From: Bog-756 sp050014755
Lineage (GTDB): Bacteria > Actinomycetota > Acidimicrobiia > Acidimicrobiales > RAAP-2
Direction of reading: 5' to 3'
NCBI GenBank assembly: GCA_050014755.1
Contig: JBEKCS010000013.1
Location: 4,394-68,393, forward strand
DNA length: 64,000 nt
In this document: positions 25,906 through 35,138 of the stretch, in pieces
How the letters are laid out: each line of letters starts with the position of its first letter
Position numbering within the stretch: position 1 is the first letter of the stretch
Made by a program: the position numbers and the translations under genes
The notes under the pieces: generated by a model
What the model saw: only the letters and a program-made list of their open reading frames with translations
Databases searched by the model: none
Told to the model about the DNA's origin: nothing

Positions 25906-26511
25906 GTGCAGGATGAAGCGCACGGTGTCGGCCGCGGCCAGCGCCCGGTGGCGTGGAGCCGGCTCGGCCGCCCGCACCGCCATCGCTCCGTAGATCTGTT
26001 GGCCGATCAGATTGATGGCCAGGTCGATGTCGAGAGGCTGGATATCGCCACGGGCCACGCCCTCTTCGACCAGGTCCTGGATCAATCCGGCGATATCCAG
26101 GCCGATCAGGGCCAGTTCGTCCCCCACCGCTTCGGCCCCCTTCGCCGGCGTCCCCTGGGTGACCAGGGCCAGGCGGAAGAACCCCGGGCTGTCGTCCACG
26201 CGCGCCAACATCTCCTCGATCAGCCGCTCCAGGCGGCGGGCCGGATCGGCGTCATCCGCCCACGTCGAGGCGATGGCGTCGAGTAGCTGGACGTGCATGC
26301 GCTGCAGGCAGGCACGAAGGAGCTCCTCGCGGTTGGCGAAGTAGACATAGACCGTCGATCGGGCCACACCGGCCTCCGAGGCGATCTCGTCCATGGACAC
26401 GTCGGTGGTGCCGCGCTCACCGAAGAGGCGCCGGGCTACGTCGATGACCTGGTCACGGCGGAAGTCGCGAATGACCTCCTTCAGGTCGTCGGAGGTCTTT
26501 CGTGCGGGCAT
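25882..26511 (-). CDS. TetR family regulator, cotranscribed with the P450 gene
   Basis: The 209-residue protein has a TetR DNA-binding domain (VIDVARRLFGERGTTDVSMD, EAGVARSTVYVYFANREELL) and a helical C-terminal domain. Its start codon lies directly after the P450 stop, so it is cotranslated with that enzyme. A perfect palindrome in front of the P450 gene (27791-27807) is the probable operator, giving feedback control of both. The last residues (LHGLHGLAA) fall in a tandem repeat. Confidence 0.88.
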   Translation of the reverse strand: MPARKTSDDLKEVIRDFRRDQVIDVARRLFGERGTTDVSMDEIASEAGVARSTVYVYFANREELLRACLQRMHVQLLDAIASTWADDADPARRLERLIEEMLARVDDSPGFFRLALVTQGTPAKGAEAVGDELALIGLDIAGLIQDLVEEGVARGDIQPLDIDLAINLIGQQIYGAMAVRAAEPAPRHRALAAADTVRFILHGLHGLAA

Positions 26512-27768
26512 CTACCCGGGGTTGACGGTCGGTCCGGTCGGGAAGGTGATCGGAATGTGCTTGACCCCGCTGATGAATGCCGACTGGAGCCGCTGGACGG
26601 GGCCGGCGAGCTCCACGTCCGGCATCCGGTCGAGCAGGTGCTCGAACATGACCCGGATCTCCATGCGGGCCAGGTTGGCCCCCAGGCAGAAGTGGGGTCC
26701 GCCGCCGCCGAACGCCATGTGCGGGTTGGGATTGCGGGTGACGTCGAACGTCTGGGGGTTGTCGAAGACCTTCTCGTCCCGGTTGGCCGAGATGTGGAAG
26801 AACACGACCTTCGAGTCGGCGTCGATCTTCTGGCCCCCGAGCTCGAACTCCGACGTCGTCTGGCGTCGGAAGTTCATGACGGGCGTGACGTAGCGCAGCA
26901 TCTCCTCGACGGCGTCGGGCAGCAGGGAGCGGTCGTTCCGTAGGAGTTCCCACTGGTCGGGGTGCTCGAAGAAGGTGGCCATCGCTCCCGAGATGAGGTT
27001 CCGGGTCGTCTCGTTGCCGGCGACCGTCAGTAGGAGGAAGAACAGCTCGAGTTCGAACGACGACAACTGCTCGCCGTCGATGTCGACCTGGGTGAGCACG
27101 CTCATCAGGTCGTCGTGCGGGTCGGCGCGCTTCTTGGCGAAGAGCTCCGAGGCGTAGGCGTAGAGCTCCATCGAGGCCACCTGGGCCACCTCGCCGGCCG
27201 TCTGGTATTCGGGGTCCTGGTTCCCGATCATCCGGTTGGACCAGTCGAACATGCGGTGGCGGTCCTCGTCCGGCACGCCCAGCAGCTCGGCGATCACCAC
27301 CAGCGGGAGTTCGGCCGCGATGTCGGTGACGAAGTCGGCGGATCCCTTCTCGATCACCTGGTCGATGATGGTGTCGGTGGCGGCGTGGATCCGCTCGTGG
27401 AGCTGGTTGACCATCCTGGGGGTGAACCCCTTGTTGACGAGCCGGCGGTACCGGGTGTGCAACGGCGGGTCCATGTTGAGCATGATCAGCTGCTGCTGGG
27501 CCAGGTCGTCCTGGGACAGCTCCCAGAGATAGGTGGCCTTGCGGGCCGAGGAGAAGTGCTCGTAGTCCCGGTTGACCTGGGTGGCCTCGGCCAGCGTGGT
27601 CACCGCCCAGAATCCGGGCCCGTCGTCCTCCTCCTGCCACCACACGGGTGCGTTCCGGCGAAGGTAGGCGAACCACTCGTGGGGAACGCGCTCGGCGAAG
27701 ACCGTCGAGTCGAGCAGGTTGATGTCATCGAAGCTGACGCCGCTGATGTCCAATTCCGTCTGACTCAT
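26512..27768 (-). CDS. Cytochrome P450
   Basis: From the ATG at 27768, preceded by GGAAGGGG, the protein has 418 residues. It contains the I-helix AGNETTR (250-256), the ExxR motif (Glu289-Arg292) and the haem loop FGGGGPHFCLGANLARME with Cys361. Overall it resembles the actinobacterial CYP124/125/142 group that hydroxylates sterols and branched lipids, but the substrate is not certain. No ferredoxin gene is adjacent. The following TetR gene and the palindrome 23 bases upstream suggest substrate-induced expression. Confidence 0.92.
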   Translation of the reverse strand: MSQTELDISGVSFDDINLLDSTVFAERVPHEWFAYLRRNAPVWWQEEDDGPGFWAVTTLAEATQVNRDYEHFSSARKATYLWELSQDDLAQQQLIMLNMDPPLHTRYRRLVNKGFTPRMVNQLHERIHAATDTIIDQVIEKGSADFVTDIAAELPLVVIAELLGVPDEDRHRMFDWSNRMIGNQDPEYQTAGEVAQVASMELYAYASELFAKKRADPHDDLMSVLTQVDIDGEQLSSFELELFFLLLTVAGNETTRNLISGAMATFFEHPDQWELLRNDRSLLPDAVEEMLRYVTPVMNFRRQTTSEFELGGQKIDADSKVVFFHISANRDEKVFDNPQTFDVTRNPNPHMAFGGGGPHFCLGANLARMEIRVMFEHLLDRMPDVELAGPVQRLQSAFISGVKHIPITFPTGPTVNPG

Positions 27769-27790
27769 GTCGGACGCCCCTTCCCATCGG

Positions 27791-27807
27791 TCGGACACCC
27801 TGTCCGA
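27791..27807 (-). promoter_or_regulatory. Probable TetR operator in front of the P450 gene
   Basis: TCGGACA-CCC-TGTCCGA is a perfect inverted repeat with 7-base arms, 23 bases upstream of the P450 start codon. TTGTCA (minus strand, 27808-27813) abuts it and could be a -35 box. Binding by the TetR at 25882-26511 is inferred from linkage. Confidence 0.65.
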
Positions 27808-27904
27808 TGACAAGGATCGTACGTCCGGCGGCCGGACCCGTCAACGGAAAGGGGGGCGGTGGCGCCCGGGAGGACGGCGCACGGCAGAACCGTGCCGGCC
27901 CCGG

Positions 27905-28264
27905 CTACCAGTGGACGTCGCCGTCGATGACGACGATTGGCTCCTCGGTCAGCACCACCTCGAGACGGTCGGTGTCCAGGAATTTGGCGATGTCCTCCAT
28001 CATGGCCGGAAAGTCGTCCTCACCCATGTGGGCGTAGTAGGCGTCCATCGACTCGAACCACTGGACGGTGACCCCGTCGTAGCCCGAGCGGTCGTCGTCG
28101 CCCCGGTAGTCGTCGAGGGGACGCGGATTCTGCTCGTAGCGGACCACGTACTTCGCCGCGCTGCTGGTGGCGATCAGCGGGCCGTGGTGCTCCCGCCAGT
28201 AGGCATGGAACTCGGCGGGGGTCATCCCCTCCTTGCGCTTCAGCAGACAGGTCATCTTGATCAT
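27905..28264 (-). CDS. EthD domain protein
   Basis: The 119-residue protein starts at ATG 28264. It has the dimeric alpha/beta-barrel EthD pattern: KMTCLLKRKEGMTPAEFHAY, WREHHGPL, and a later GYDGVTVQWFESMDAYYAH. EthD was named from an ether-degrading P450 operon, where it is needed for activity but has no known reaction. Here too it is upstream of, and codirectional with, a P450 gene, separated by the P450 promoter region, which fits a supporting role. Confidence 0.85.
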   Translation of the reverse strand: MIKMTCLLKRKEGMTPAEFHAYWREHHGPLIATSSAAKYVVRYEQNPRPLDDYRGDDDRSGYDGVTVQWFESMDAYYAHMGEDDFPAMMEDIAKFLDTDRLEVVLTEEPIVVIDGDVHW

Positions 28265-28378
28265 GGTCGTCGCCTTCCCCCGATTGCCGGGCGTCCAGCG
28301 CACCGTCGCGCCGGCCCTGGACGGACAGGCTGCACCGCCGGGACGGCGCAGGGCAAGCCCGACTGCCGGCCGGCCGGG

Positions 28379-29176
28379 TCAGCGCACCCGCGCGCAGAAG
28401 AGATCGACGAGGTAGGGGAGTTCGATGGGCTCGTCGAGGGAGTCGGCCAGCGCGGCCACGCCATCGAGGATCGCCCGGCGCCGGTCCTCGGGGAGGACCA
28501 CGATGTAGCTGCGCGAGGCGACCTGCTCGACGAAGGCGGTCCGGTCGAGCGGCTGGACGAAGCGGAACCGGGTCCGGGTCACCGGTCCGTACCGCGCCGA
28601 GGCGTCCACCACCTCCCCGAAGTCGCGACCGACGGGATAGGGCTGATGGAGGTCCCACTTGCTGATCCGGGTCAGCTCGGCGACCATCGGATCGGACTCG
28701 TCGCGCTCGTTCCAGATGAGTGCGAGTCCTCCGCCCGGTCGGAGCACCCGGGCGAACTCGACCAGGGCCTCGGTGCCGGCGAACCAGTGGAACGCCTGGG
28801 CCACCGTCACCGCGTCGAACGTCGAGTCGGCCATGGGCAGGAACCTGGCGTCGGCACCCACCTGGGGCACGTCGGGCAGGATCGAGGCGAACGCCGCGCG
28901 CATCGAATCCGACGGCTCGGCGGCGATACAGGAGGCCCCGGCGGCAATGAGGGAGCGGGTCAGCTTGCCGGTCCCGGAGGCGACGTCGAGGACCAGACTG
29001 CCCGGGGCGATGCCCAAGGACTCGACCAGGTGGGAGACCGACTCGTCGGAGTAGCCGGGCCGGGCCCGTTCGTACAGGTCGGAGCCGGAGGCGAAGCCCG
29101 ACCTCCCGAGCAGCGCCTTGTCGGTCAGCACCTGGTCGATGTCGTCGATCTGTCCGGTGTCCGTCGTGCCGTCCAT
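28379..29176 (-). CDS. Class I SAM-dependent methyltransferase
   Basis: The 265-residue protein (ATG at 29176) has SAM motif I LVLDVASGTGKLTRSL, motif II CIAAEPSDSM, FLPMADSTFDAVTVAQAFHW and VLRPGGGLALIWNERD, the Methyltransf_11/25 layout, with an N-terminal region (FASGSDLYERARPGYSDE) found in the group annotated as UbiE/YcgJ-like. The acceptor cannot be deduced. It is divergent from the acyltransferase gene. Confidence 0.85.
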   Translation of the reverse strand: MDGTTDTGQIDDIDQVLTDKALLGRSGFASGSDLYERARPGYSDESVSHLVESLGIAPGSLVLDVASGTGKLTRSLIAAGASCIAAEPSDSMRAAFASILPDVPQVGADARFLPMADSTFDAVTVAQAFHWFAGTEALVEFARVLRPGGGLALIWNERDESDPMVAELTRISKWDLHQPYPVGRDFGEVVDASARYGPVTRTRFRFVQPLDRTAFVEQVASRSYIVVLPEDRRRAILDGVAALADSLDEPIELPYLVDLFCARVR

Positions 29177-29276
29177 GGCCCCATGGTAGGGAGCGGCGGG
29201 GTGGACCGGCGGGCGCGTCGGGCGCCCCGGCCGCATGCCACCGCACCCGGGTGCCGAACTTGGCTACCGTCGCGGG

Positions 29277-30050
29277 GTGAGCGTTGCGAACCCGGACCAT
29301 GACGATCGGGCGGAACCCGGCAGGCCTGAAGCCGTCCCCCAGCCGGTGGCCGGGCTCCCACCCCGCCACGGAGTCGCCCCGGCGGGGGGCATGCGCAGGC
29401 TTCGTCACCGCGTCCTCCACGCACTGGTCCACTCGGGGTGGGACTGGATGGTCCGCCAGGGGGCGACCGGTCCGGGCGACCGGCTGGCCGACGCGTTCGG
29501 GGCCTTCGGGAGGGGGAGCTGCCTGGCCTTCCCGACCGGGGCCATCTTCGGCGAGCGTTGGATCCACATCGGCGAGGACACCCTGGTCGGCCCCTACGTC
29601 AGTCTGTCCGCGGGCATGGTCCCGGGACAGCGCATGGTGACCGACCCGGTGGTCCGCATCGGCGACCGGAGCATGATCGGACGGGGCAGCCACATCGTCG
29701 GCCACTTCTCCATCAACATCGGCAGTGACGTCCAGACCGGTCCCTACGTGTACATCACCGATCAGAACCACGGCTACGAGAACCCGGACGAGGTGGTCCA
29801 CGTCCAGTGGCCCCACGACGTCCCGGTGATCGTGGGCGACGGCAGCTGGCTGGGCACCGGCGTGGTCATCCTGCCGGGGACCGAGCTCGGGAAGAACGTG
29901 GTGGTGGCGGCCGGTGCCGTGGTGCGCGGGGTCTTCCCCGACCACTGCGTGGTCGCGGGGGTGCCGGCCAAGATCGTGCGTCGCTACGTGCCGGGATCCG
30001 GTTGGGTCAACGGCTCGGGTCCCCCGGCGGGGGCCGGATCGCGGGGCTGA
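29277..30050 (+). CDS. Acyltransferase of the left-handed beta-helix (LbH) family
   Basis: The protein (257 residues from GTG 29277) has an Arg-rich N-terminus, then hexapeptide turns (IGEDTLVGPYVSLS, IGDRSMIGRGSHIVG, IGSDVQTGPYVYITDQNHGY) and the C-terminal WLGTGVVILPGTELGKNVV and GVPAKIVRRY typical of maltose/galactoside-type O-acetyltransferases. The His in DQNHGYENP is likely catalytic. It probably acylates a sugar or lipid. The last 67 bases overlap the convergent patatin gene. An internal ATG at 29391 is an alternative start. Confidence 0.82.
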   Translation: MSVANPDHDDRAEPGRPEAVPQPVAGLPPRHGVAPAGGMRRLRHRVLHALVHSGWDWMVRQGATGPGDRLADAFGAFGRGSCLAFPTGAIFGERWIHIGEDTLVGPYVSLSAGMVPGQRMVTDPVVRIGDRSMIGRGSHIVGHFSINIGSDVQTGPYVYITDQNHGYENPDEVVHVQWPHDVPVIVGDGSWLGTGVVILPGTELGKNVVVAAGAVVRGVFPDHCVVAGVPAKIVRRYVPGSGWVNGSGPPAGAGSRG

Positions 30051-31207
30051 CCGGCCGTCGGTACCTCGCCGTCGGTGACGCCGACCCGTCGGTCGCCCGA
30101 ACGGCGGTCTCCGGTCCGGCGCTCGTCATCCGGGTCGCCATCCTCGGAGACGACGGTCCGCGCGGGCATGGGTGGCGCCGGATAGGCGATGGTGCCGAGC
30201 CCGTAGCGCCGCACCACCTCCGACGCCTCGGCCCGACCGAGGGCGATCAGGTGCTCGGTGGTCGAGAAGTCGTCGAAGTCGCGGGTGGCCCCCTCGGGTC
30301 CGGCGCACAGGATCACCTCGACGCCGTCGGGGAGGTGGGACATGTCCCTGACGAACCGGGCGTGGATGGAGATGAACAGCGCGTTGACCATCCCCTCCAC
30401 CGGTCGCCTCGAGACGGGCGGCTCGAACACCGGCGGCGAGCACAGGAGGACGACGATCCGGGTCGCACCGGCATCGATCGCCCGCTGGAGGGGCACGTTG
30501 TCCACCACGCCGCCGTCGATGTACCTCTCGCCGTCGATCTCGACCGGCGGAAAGATGGCCGGCATCGCCGCCGAGGCCAGGACGGCGTCGACGGCCGGAC
30601 CGTAGGTGAACCACCGCTCGCCGCCGTTGGCCAGCGACGTGGCCACCACTTCGACGGGCACCACCGCATCCTCGAGGCGCTCGAAGGGGATGCCCTCTTC
30701 GATCACGGCGCGCAGGCCGGAGTTGGAGAACACCGCGTCGCGCTGTTGGAGGTACAGCCAGGGCCCGTGGAGCCTCCCCTGGGGATAGATGTCCTCACGC
30801 CGGAGGCGCAGCCAGACCCGGGTCATCTGCTCGACGCCCTCGCGCGTCGGGTCGGCGGCGAACCCGACGCCGTTGATGGCCCCGACCGACGAGCCGTAGA
30901 TGCGGTCCGGCACGAAGCCGTGCTCGGCCAGCACCTGGAGCATCCCGATCTGGATGGCCCCCCGGGTGCTCCCGCCGGCGAGCACCAGCGCGGTCATCTC
31001 CTCGTCGTCCTCGTCCTCGTCTTCGGCGTCCCCGTCTTCACCCGTGTCACCGGTGTGTCCGGCCTGCTCGCCGGCGAGCCACTGTGACCGTGCCACCCTG
31101 GCCTGTCGGACGACGAACCGGACGGTGAGGACGACGAGTACCGCGAAGGCCACGACGAAGAGCGAGAACACGACGACGAAGGACGTGGTCACGGCGGCAG
31201 GGGTCAT
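29984..31207 (-). CDS. Membrane-anchored patatin-like phospholipase
   Basis: About 407 residues from ATG 31207 (a GTG at 31255 would add 16). One membrane helix (SFVVVFSLFVVAFAVLVVLT) leads through a strongly acidic linker (runs of Asp/Glu) to a patatin domain: oxyanion loop LAGGSTRGAIQ, nucleophile Ser in IYGSSVGAING, and catalytic Asp in YIDGGVVDNVP. It should be a lipid acyl hydrolase or esterase at the membrane. The C-terminal tail is polar and disordered. Its 3' end overlaps the acyltransferase gene by 67 bases on the opposite strand. Confidence 0.85.
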   Translation of the reverse strand: MTPAAVTTSFVVVFSLFVVAFAVLVVLTVRFVVRQARVARSQWLAGEQAGHTGDTGEDGDAEDEDEDDEEMTALVLAGGSTRGAIQIGMLQVLAEHGFVPDRIYGSSVGAINGVGFAADPTREGVEQMTRVWLRLRREDIYPQGRLHGPWLYLQQRDAVFSNSGLRAVIEEGIPFERLEDAVVPVEVVATSLANGGERWFTYGPAVDAVLASAAMPAIFPPVEIDGERYIDGGVVDNVPLQRAIDAGATRIVVLLCSPPVFEPPVSRRPVEGMVNALFISIHARFVRDMSHLPDGVEVILCAGPEGATRDFDDFSTTEHLIALGRAEASEVVRRYGLGTIAYPAPPMPARTVVSEDGDPDDERRTGDRRSGDRRVGVTDGEVPTAGQPRDPAPAGGPEPLTQPDPGT

Positions 31208-31275
31208 CGGGGCAGAGGCTACCGGGGTGTTCCGGGCGGATCGGGTCTGTGACACCCGCGGTCCACACTGTGGCC

Positions 31276-32373
31276 ATGGTCACGATGGACGCCCCCAGGG
31301 GGGATCAGGTTGCGCGGGGTGGGGAGAGGTCCGCAGCGGGTGGGACCTCCAGCCGTCCGTCGGTGGCCTCGGCGTGGCGGCCACTGGCCGGGCCGGCGCT
31401 GCTCGAGCGGCTCCGCCACACCGGGCGCGCCCGCCCCCCCGCCGATCCGACGGCCGCCGCCGAACTGCGTTCCTTTGTCGAACGGGGGCTGGCCGGGATG
31501 CCCCTCACAAGCTCCGGATCCGGGTCGAAGGCCGAACCGCCGTTGGTGGTCACCAAGGACCGGCTGAGCCGGGGTCTGGCGTGCGCATCCCACCGATCGG
31601 CGCGGGAGTTCGGCGGGCGTCCGTTCACCCGGCCGCTCGCCTGCGGTGCGCTGGTCGACGTCCTGTTCCGCCAGCTGGTCACCGTCGGCTCGATCGGCGA
31701 AGCCATGACCGATGCGATGGACGGTCTCGCTCTCGACGATCACCAGGCGCTGCTGCTGTCCTGGATCCGGGAGCTCCCCCGGGCCGAGCTGGCCGAGCTG
31801 GGTGCCGAGGTCGACCGTCAGGCCGACGGGCTGCGGACCCGGTGGCCGGCGCTCGATCCGTCCTGGCTCCCCCGGACCCAGGAGGTGTTGCGTGTGCCGC
31901 TCGCCGGGGGTCGGGTGGAACTGTCCGCCCGGGTCGACCTGGCCATCGGGCGCACGGACGAGGATGTCGCGTCGGTCGCCCTCGTCGAGGTGAAGTCCGG
32001 TGCCCGCCGGCCCGGGCACCGGGCCGACCTCCACTTCTACGCGCTGGTCGAGGCGTTGCGCAGTGGCAACCCTCCGTTCGCGGTGGCCGTCTACTACGCG
32101 AGGACCGGTGAGCTCGATGTGGAACCGGTGACGCTCGAGCTCCTGGCCGACGCCGCCCGTCGGTGCCTGTCGGGGATCCGGGCGATGGCCGCCGCCGACT
32201 GTGACGGCGACCCGGCGGCTTCCGCCCGCTACTGCGCCGCATGTCTCGAGCACCCGCTGCAGGGCTTGCCATCGGTGGGGAGTGGTCCGGACGCCGCGGC
32301 GGCCGCGGTGGCCGATGCCGGGGCGCCGGGGCCGGACACGGTCGTCCCCTTCCCCCACGAGCGGGCGGCGTGA
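31276..32373 (+). CDS. RecB-like PD-(D/E)XK nuclease with C-terminal Cys cluster
   Basis: The 365-residue protein (ATG 31276; GTG 31249 is also possible) has the nuclease core in its C-terminal half: VELSARVDLAIG with the metal-binding Asp, VALVEVKSG with the Glu-x-Lys, and HRADLHFYALVEALRSGNPP, the QhxxY-like helix region. A Cys in LSRGLACASH and three near the end (AAADC, YCAAC) could form a RecB/AddB/Cas4-type Fe-S cluster. It overlaps the next gene by four bases (GTGA). It would act on DNA ends in repair or defence; no helicase is adjacent. Confidence 0.8.
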   Translation: MVTMDAPRGDQVARGGERSAAGGTSSRPSVASAWRPLAGPALLERLRHTGRARPPADPTAAAELRSFVERGLAGMPLTSSGSGSKAEPPLVVTKDRLSRGLACASHRSAREFGGRPFTRPLACGALVDVLFRQLVTVGSIGEAMTDAMDGLALDDHQALLLSWIRELPRAELAELGAEVDRQADGLRTRWPALDPSWLPRTQEVLRVPLAGGRVELSARVDLAIGRTDEDVASVALVEVKSGARRPGHRADLHFYALVEALRSGNPPFAVAVYYARTGELDVEPVTLELLADAARRCLSGIRAMAAADCDGDPAASARYCAACLEHPLQGLPSVGSGPDAAAAAVADAGAPGPDTVVPFPHERAA

Positions 32374-33245
32374 GCGCCCGGGTCGATCGGAGGACGGACC
32401 TGCTGCTGTCGGCACCGATCGGTCGGGTCGGGGCGGACGCCCGGGCCCGGATCCGTGGCCGTCTGGTCGACGGGGTCACCGGAGCGGTCGCCGACCTCCC
32501 TGCGGGCGGTGTGGTCGACGTCGGCCTTGCGTCACTACGACGGTCACGTTCCCATCCCGAGCTGGTGGGGGTGTGCGAACCCCCGTTCACCTGGAAGCCC
32601 GCATTCGTGCGGCGTTCGCTCGGTCTGGCCGCTGTGCGGGCGTGTGCAGAGGGCCGGTTCCGCGGCCCCGCCTCCGCCGTGGGTCCGTTGGCGGAGCAGG
32701 CCGTCGAGGAGTGGAGGCGAACGGGCTGGCGTACGTTCCATTGGGAGCCCTGGTTCGCCGGTCTGGCCGGAGGAGGTCGGGCGGTCGTGTTGGCCGAGGC
32801 GATCTCGTGGTCCACGCCCGTATGGGCGGCATTCGACTGGGCCGCAGTGGGTCCCCGGTCCGTCGTCGGCGGCCCGGACGACCTGTGGACGTGCCCCGCG
32901 CCGCGCGCCGTCCGCCTGAAGGGCAGGTGCGAAGCGCGGGTCCGCCTCGATCCGATCGACGGTGGGCCCGCCCGTCCCGGATCTTGCGAAGGTGCTTCCT
33001 GCGGGGGTGTGACCGCGCTCGTGTCGGTGTGCGGGGGGCGTCCGGGTGACGGGTGGCGGGAGGAGCTGGCCTATCTGGCCCTGGTGGCGGGGTTGCACAC
33101 CGCGGATCGTCCGGTCCCGGTACGGGTGCTCGGGATGTGGCCCGAAGCAGCGGTCTACCAGGCGGTGGAGATCGACGAGGACCTGCTCGCCCGTGCGGTC
33201 GATCGGGTGGTCGGCACGGTCGCAGCCACGGTGGCGGCCACCTAG
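32370..33245 (+). CDS. Inactive paralogue of the upstream RecB-like nuclease
   Basis: No family name comes to mind for this 291-residue protein, but it aligns with its upstream neighbour. CEARVRLDPI matches SARVDLAIG, ALVSVCGG matches ALVEVKSG, REELAYLALVAGLHTADRP matches HRADLHFYALVEALRSGNP, and EIDEDLLARAVDRVVG matches the last helix. The Glu-x-Lys of the active site is replaced by Ser-Val-Cys, so it should not cut. It starts at GTG 32370, coupled to the nuclease by a GTGA overlap. A structural or regulatory partner in a heterodimer is the natural inference. Confidence 0.7.
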   Translation: MSARVDRRTDLLLSAPIGRVGADARARIRGRLVDGVTGAVADLPAGGVVDVGLASLRRSRSHPELVGVCEPPFTWKPAFVRRSLGLAAVRACAEGRFRGPASAVGPLAEQAVEEWRRTGWRTFHWEPWFAGLAGGGRAVVLAEAISWSTPVWAAFDWAAVGPRSVVGGPDDLWTCPAPRAVRLKGRCEARVRLDPIDGGPARPGSCEGASCGGVTALVSVCGGRPGDGWREELAYLALVAGLHTADRPVPVRVLGMWPEAAVYQAVEIDEDLLARAVDRVVGTVAATVAAT

Positions 33246-33302
33246 GTCGGGTGCACCGGTCGATGATCGCCCACGGGTCCGACGGTGCCGTCGACGGTGG
33301 TG

Positions 33303-34946
33303 TCAGAAGAGTGCTCTGGCCCCCTTGGCGTCGGGCTTGCCTGCGGCGGTCAGCGGGATCTCGTCGACGAGCAGGATCTGGCGGGGCACCTTGTAGCCGG
33401 CGATGTGGTTGCGGCAGTGATCCTGGAGGGTCTCCAGCCCGAGCGGCGGAGCCCCTGCTCTGATCCGGACCACCGCGGCCACCCGCTCGCCGAAGCGGTC
33501 GTCGGGCAGTCCGACCACGATGGCGTCGTAGACGTCCGGATGGGCCTTGACCGCCGCCTCGACCTCCTCCGGAAAGATCTTCTCGCCACCGGAGTTGATC
33601 GACGCCGATCCGCGTCCGTGGACGGTGATGACCCCGTCGGGCCCGATCGATGCCAGATCGCCGGGGACCGACCACCGGACCCCGTGGCGATCGGTCGGGA
33701 AGGTCGCGGCCGTCTTCGCCTCGTCCTTGTAGTACCCCAGCGGGATCCTGCCGGACCGGGCCAGCCGGCCGATCCGGCCGTCCCCCGGTGCCAGGGGGAG
33801 GAGGTCGTCGTCGAGGACGGCCGTGTCGTCGCTCATGACGAACCGTGGCCCGCTCGCCCCGATCTCGACCGCTCCCTGGGCGCCCGCCTCGCTCGAGCCG
33901 AAGCGGTCCATGATGACGGCACCGGGCAGCTGGCGGCCGAGATCGACCTTGACCGGGGCCGACAACATGGCGCCGCCGGACCCGATGACCGCCAGCGTGG
34001 AGATGTCGTAGGTACCCGGGACCGCCGCGGCCAGCGTGTCCGACAGGGGGCGGGCCATGGCATCGCCCACCAGCGCGGCCGACATCACACCCTCCTCGCC
34101 GATGATGCGGAGGAGCCGGTCGGGATCGAACCGGTGCCCGGTGTAGAGCACGGCGGTGCCGGCCATCATGAAGGCGTTCCACATGGCCCACTGGGCGTTG
34201 CCGTGCATGAGGGGGGCCACCACCAGCATCGGGATCCGGCCCGCCTCGTCGGTGGGGAGCCGCCCGGTCAGCTCGTCGGGACTGGTGATCGGTGGGGCAC
34301 CCCATCCGCCGCCGCCCATGGCCGCGAAGAAGATGTCCTCCTGGCGCCACATCACCCCCTTGGGCATGCCGGTCGTCCCGCCGGTGTACAGGACGTAGAG
34401 GTCGTCGGGAGAGCGGGGCGCGAAGTCGCGTTCCCCCGACGACCCGGCCAGGGCCGCCTCGTAGGCGACCGGCCCTGTGGCCAGGGGTGCCGCCGGTGGG
34501 ACGGGCGAAGCGCCAGGGGTGCCGTCGGGGGTGTCGTCGTCGAGGACGAGCAGGTGCAGCGGTCGGCTGAGCGAAGCGCCCTCGAGCGCGTCGGCCACCA
34601 GTGCCGAGTACTCGCGCTCGTAGACGAGCACCTCGAGGTCGGCGTTCTCGATCACGTAGCGGAGTTCGGGAGCCACGTAGCGGTAGTTCAGGTTGACCGG
34701 GACGCACCGTGCCTTGTAGCAGCCGATCATCGACTCGACCCACTCCGACCGGTTGCGGGCGAGGATGCCGACGTGGGATCCCCGGGCGAGCCCGAGGCCG
34801 GCCACGTGGTGGGCGAACCGGTTGGCCCGTGCGTCGAGGCCGGCATAGGTGAGCCGGGTGTCGCCGGCCACCAGTGCCAGCCGCTCGGGGACGGCGTCCA
34901 CGACGATCTCGAACAGATCGGCCAGGTTGAATCGTCGGTCGCTCAC
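33303..34946 (-). CDS. Acyl-CoA synthetase (AMP-dependent ligase, FadD-like)
   Basis: The 547-residue protein starts at GTG 34946 behind GGGAG. It has the adenylate-forming motifs YTGGTTGMPKGVM (P-loop), MDRFGSSEAGAQG, PGDLASIGPDG, RGSASINSGGEKIFPEEVE and the catalytic Lys in TAAGKPDAKG. It activates a carboxylic acid, probably a fatty or steroid-side-chain acid, to its CoA thioester. It is divergent from the SDR gene, and the two may share a promoter region and a pathway. Residues about 150-190 form a Pro/Gly-rich insertion. Confidence 0.92.
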   Translation of the reverse strand: MSDRRFNLADLFEIVVDAVPERLALVAGDTRLTYAGLDARANRFAHHVAGLGLARGSHVGILARNRSEWVESMIGCYKARCVPVNLNYRYVAPELRYVIENADLEVLVYEREYSALVADALEGASLSRPLHLLVLDDDTPDGTPGASPVPPAAPLATGPVAYEAALAGSSGERDFAPRSPDDLYVLYTGGTTGMPKGVMWRQEDIFFAAMGGGGWGAPPITSPDELTGRLPTDEAGRIPMLVVAPLMHGNAQWAMWNAFMMAGTAVLYTGHRFDPDRLLRIIGEEGVMSAALVGDAMARPLSDTLAAAVPGTYDISTLAVIGSGGAMLSAPVKVDLGRQLPGAVIMDRFGSSEAGAQGAVEIGASGPRFVMSDDTAVLDDDLLPLAPGDGRIGRLARSGRIPLGYYKDEAKTAATFPTDRHGVRWSVPGDLASIGPDGVITVHGRGSASINSGGEKIFPEEVEAAVKAHPDVYDAIVVGLPDDRFGERVAAVVRIRAGAPPLGLETLQDHCRNHIAGYKVPRQILLVDEIPLTAAGKPDAKGARALF

Positions 34947-35138
34947 AGACTGTCTCCCTCGTGTCGCCGGCTCGGTCACGCCGGCAGAGCCCGACGGGAG
35001 CGGTGTCGTGTCACCCGTGCGGGATTGCCGTTCCCCACTGCCCGTAGCATGCTGCTCCGGAACTCCGAACGGTAGCCACTCCGGCCACCGCTGCAGCGCG
35101 CCGACGACGACCACACGAGTGAACACGGGGGAATACCA

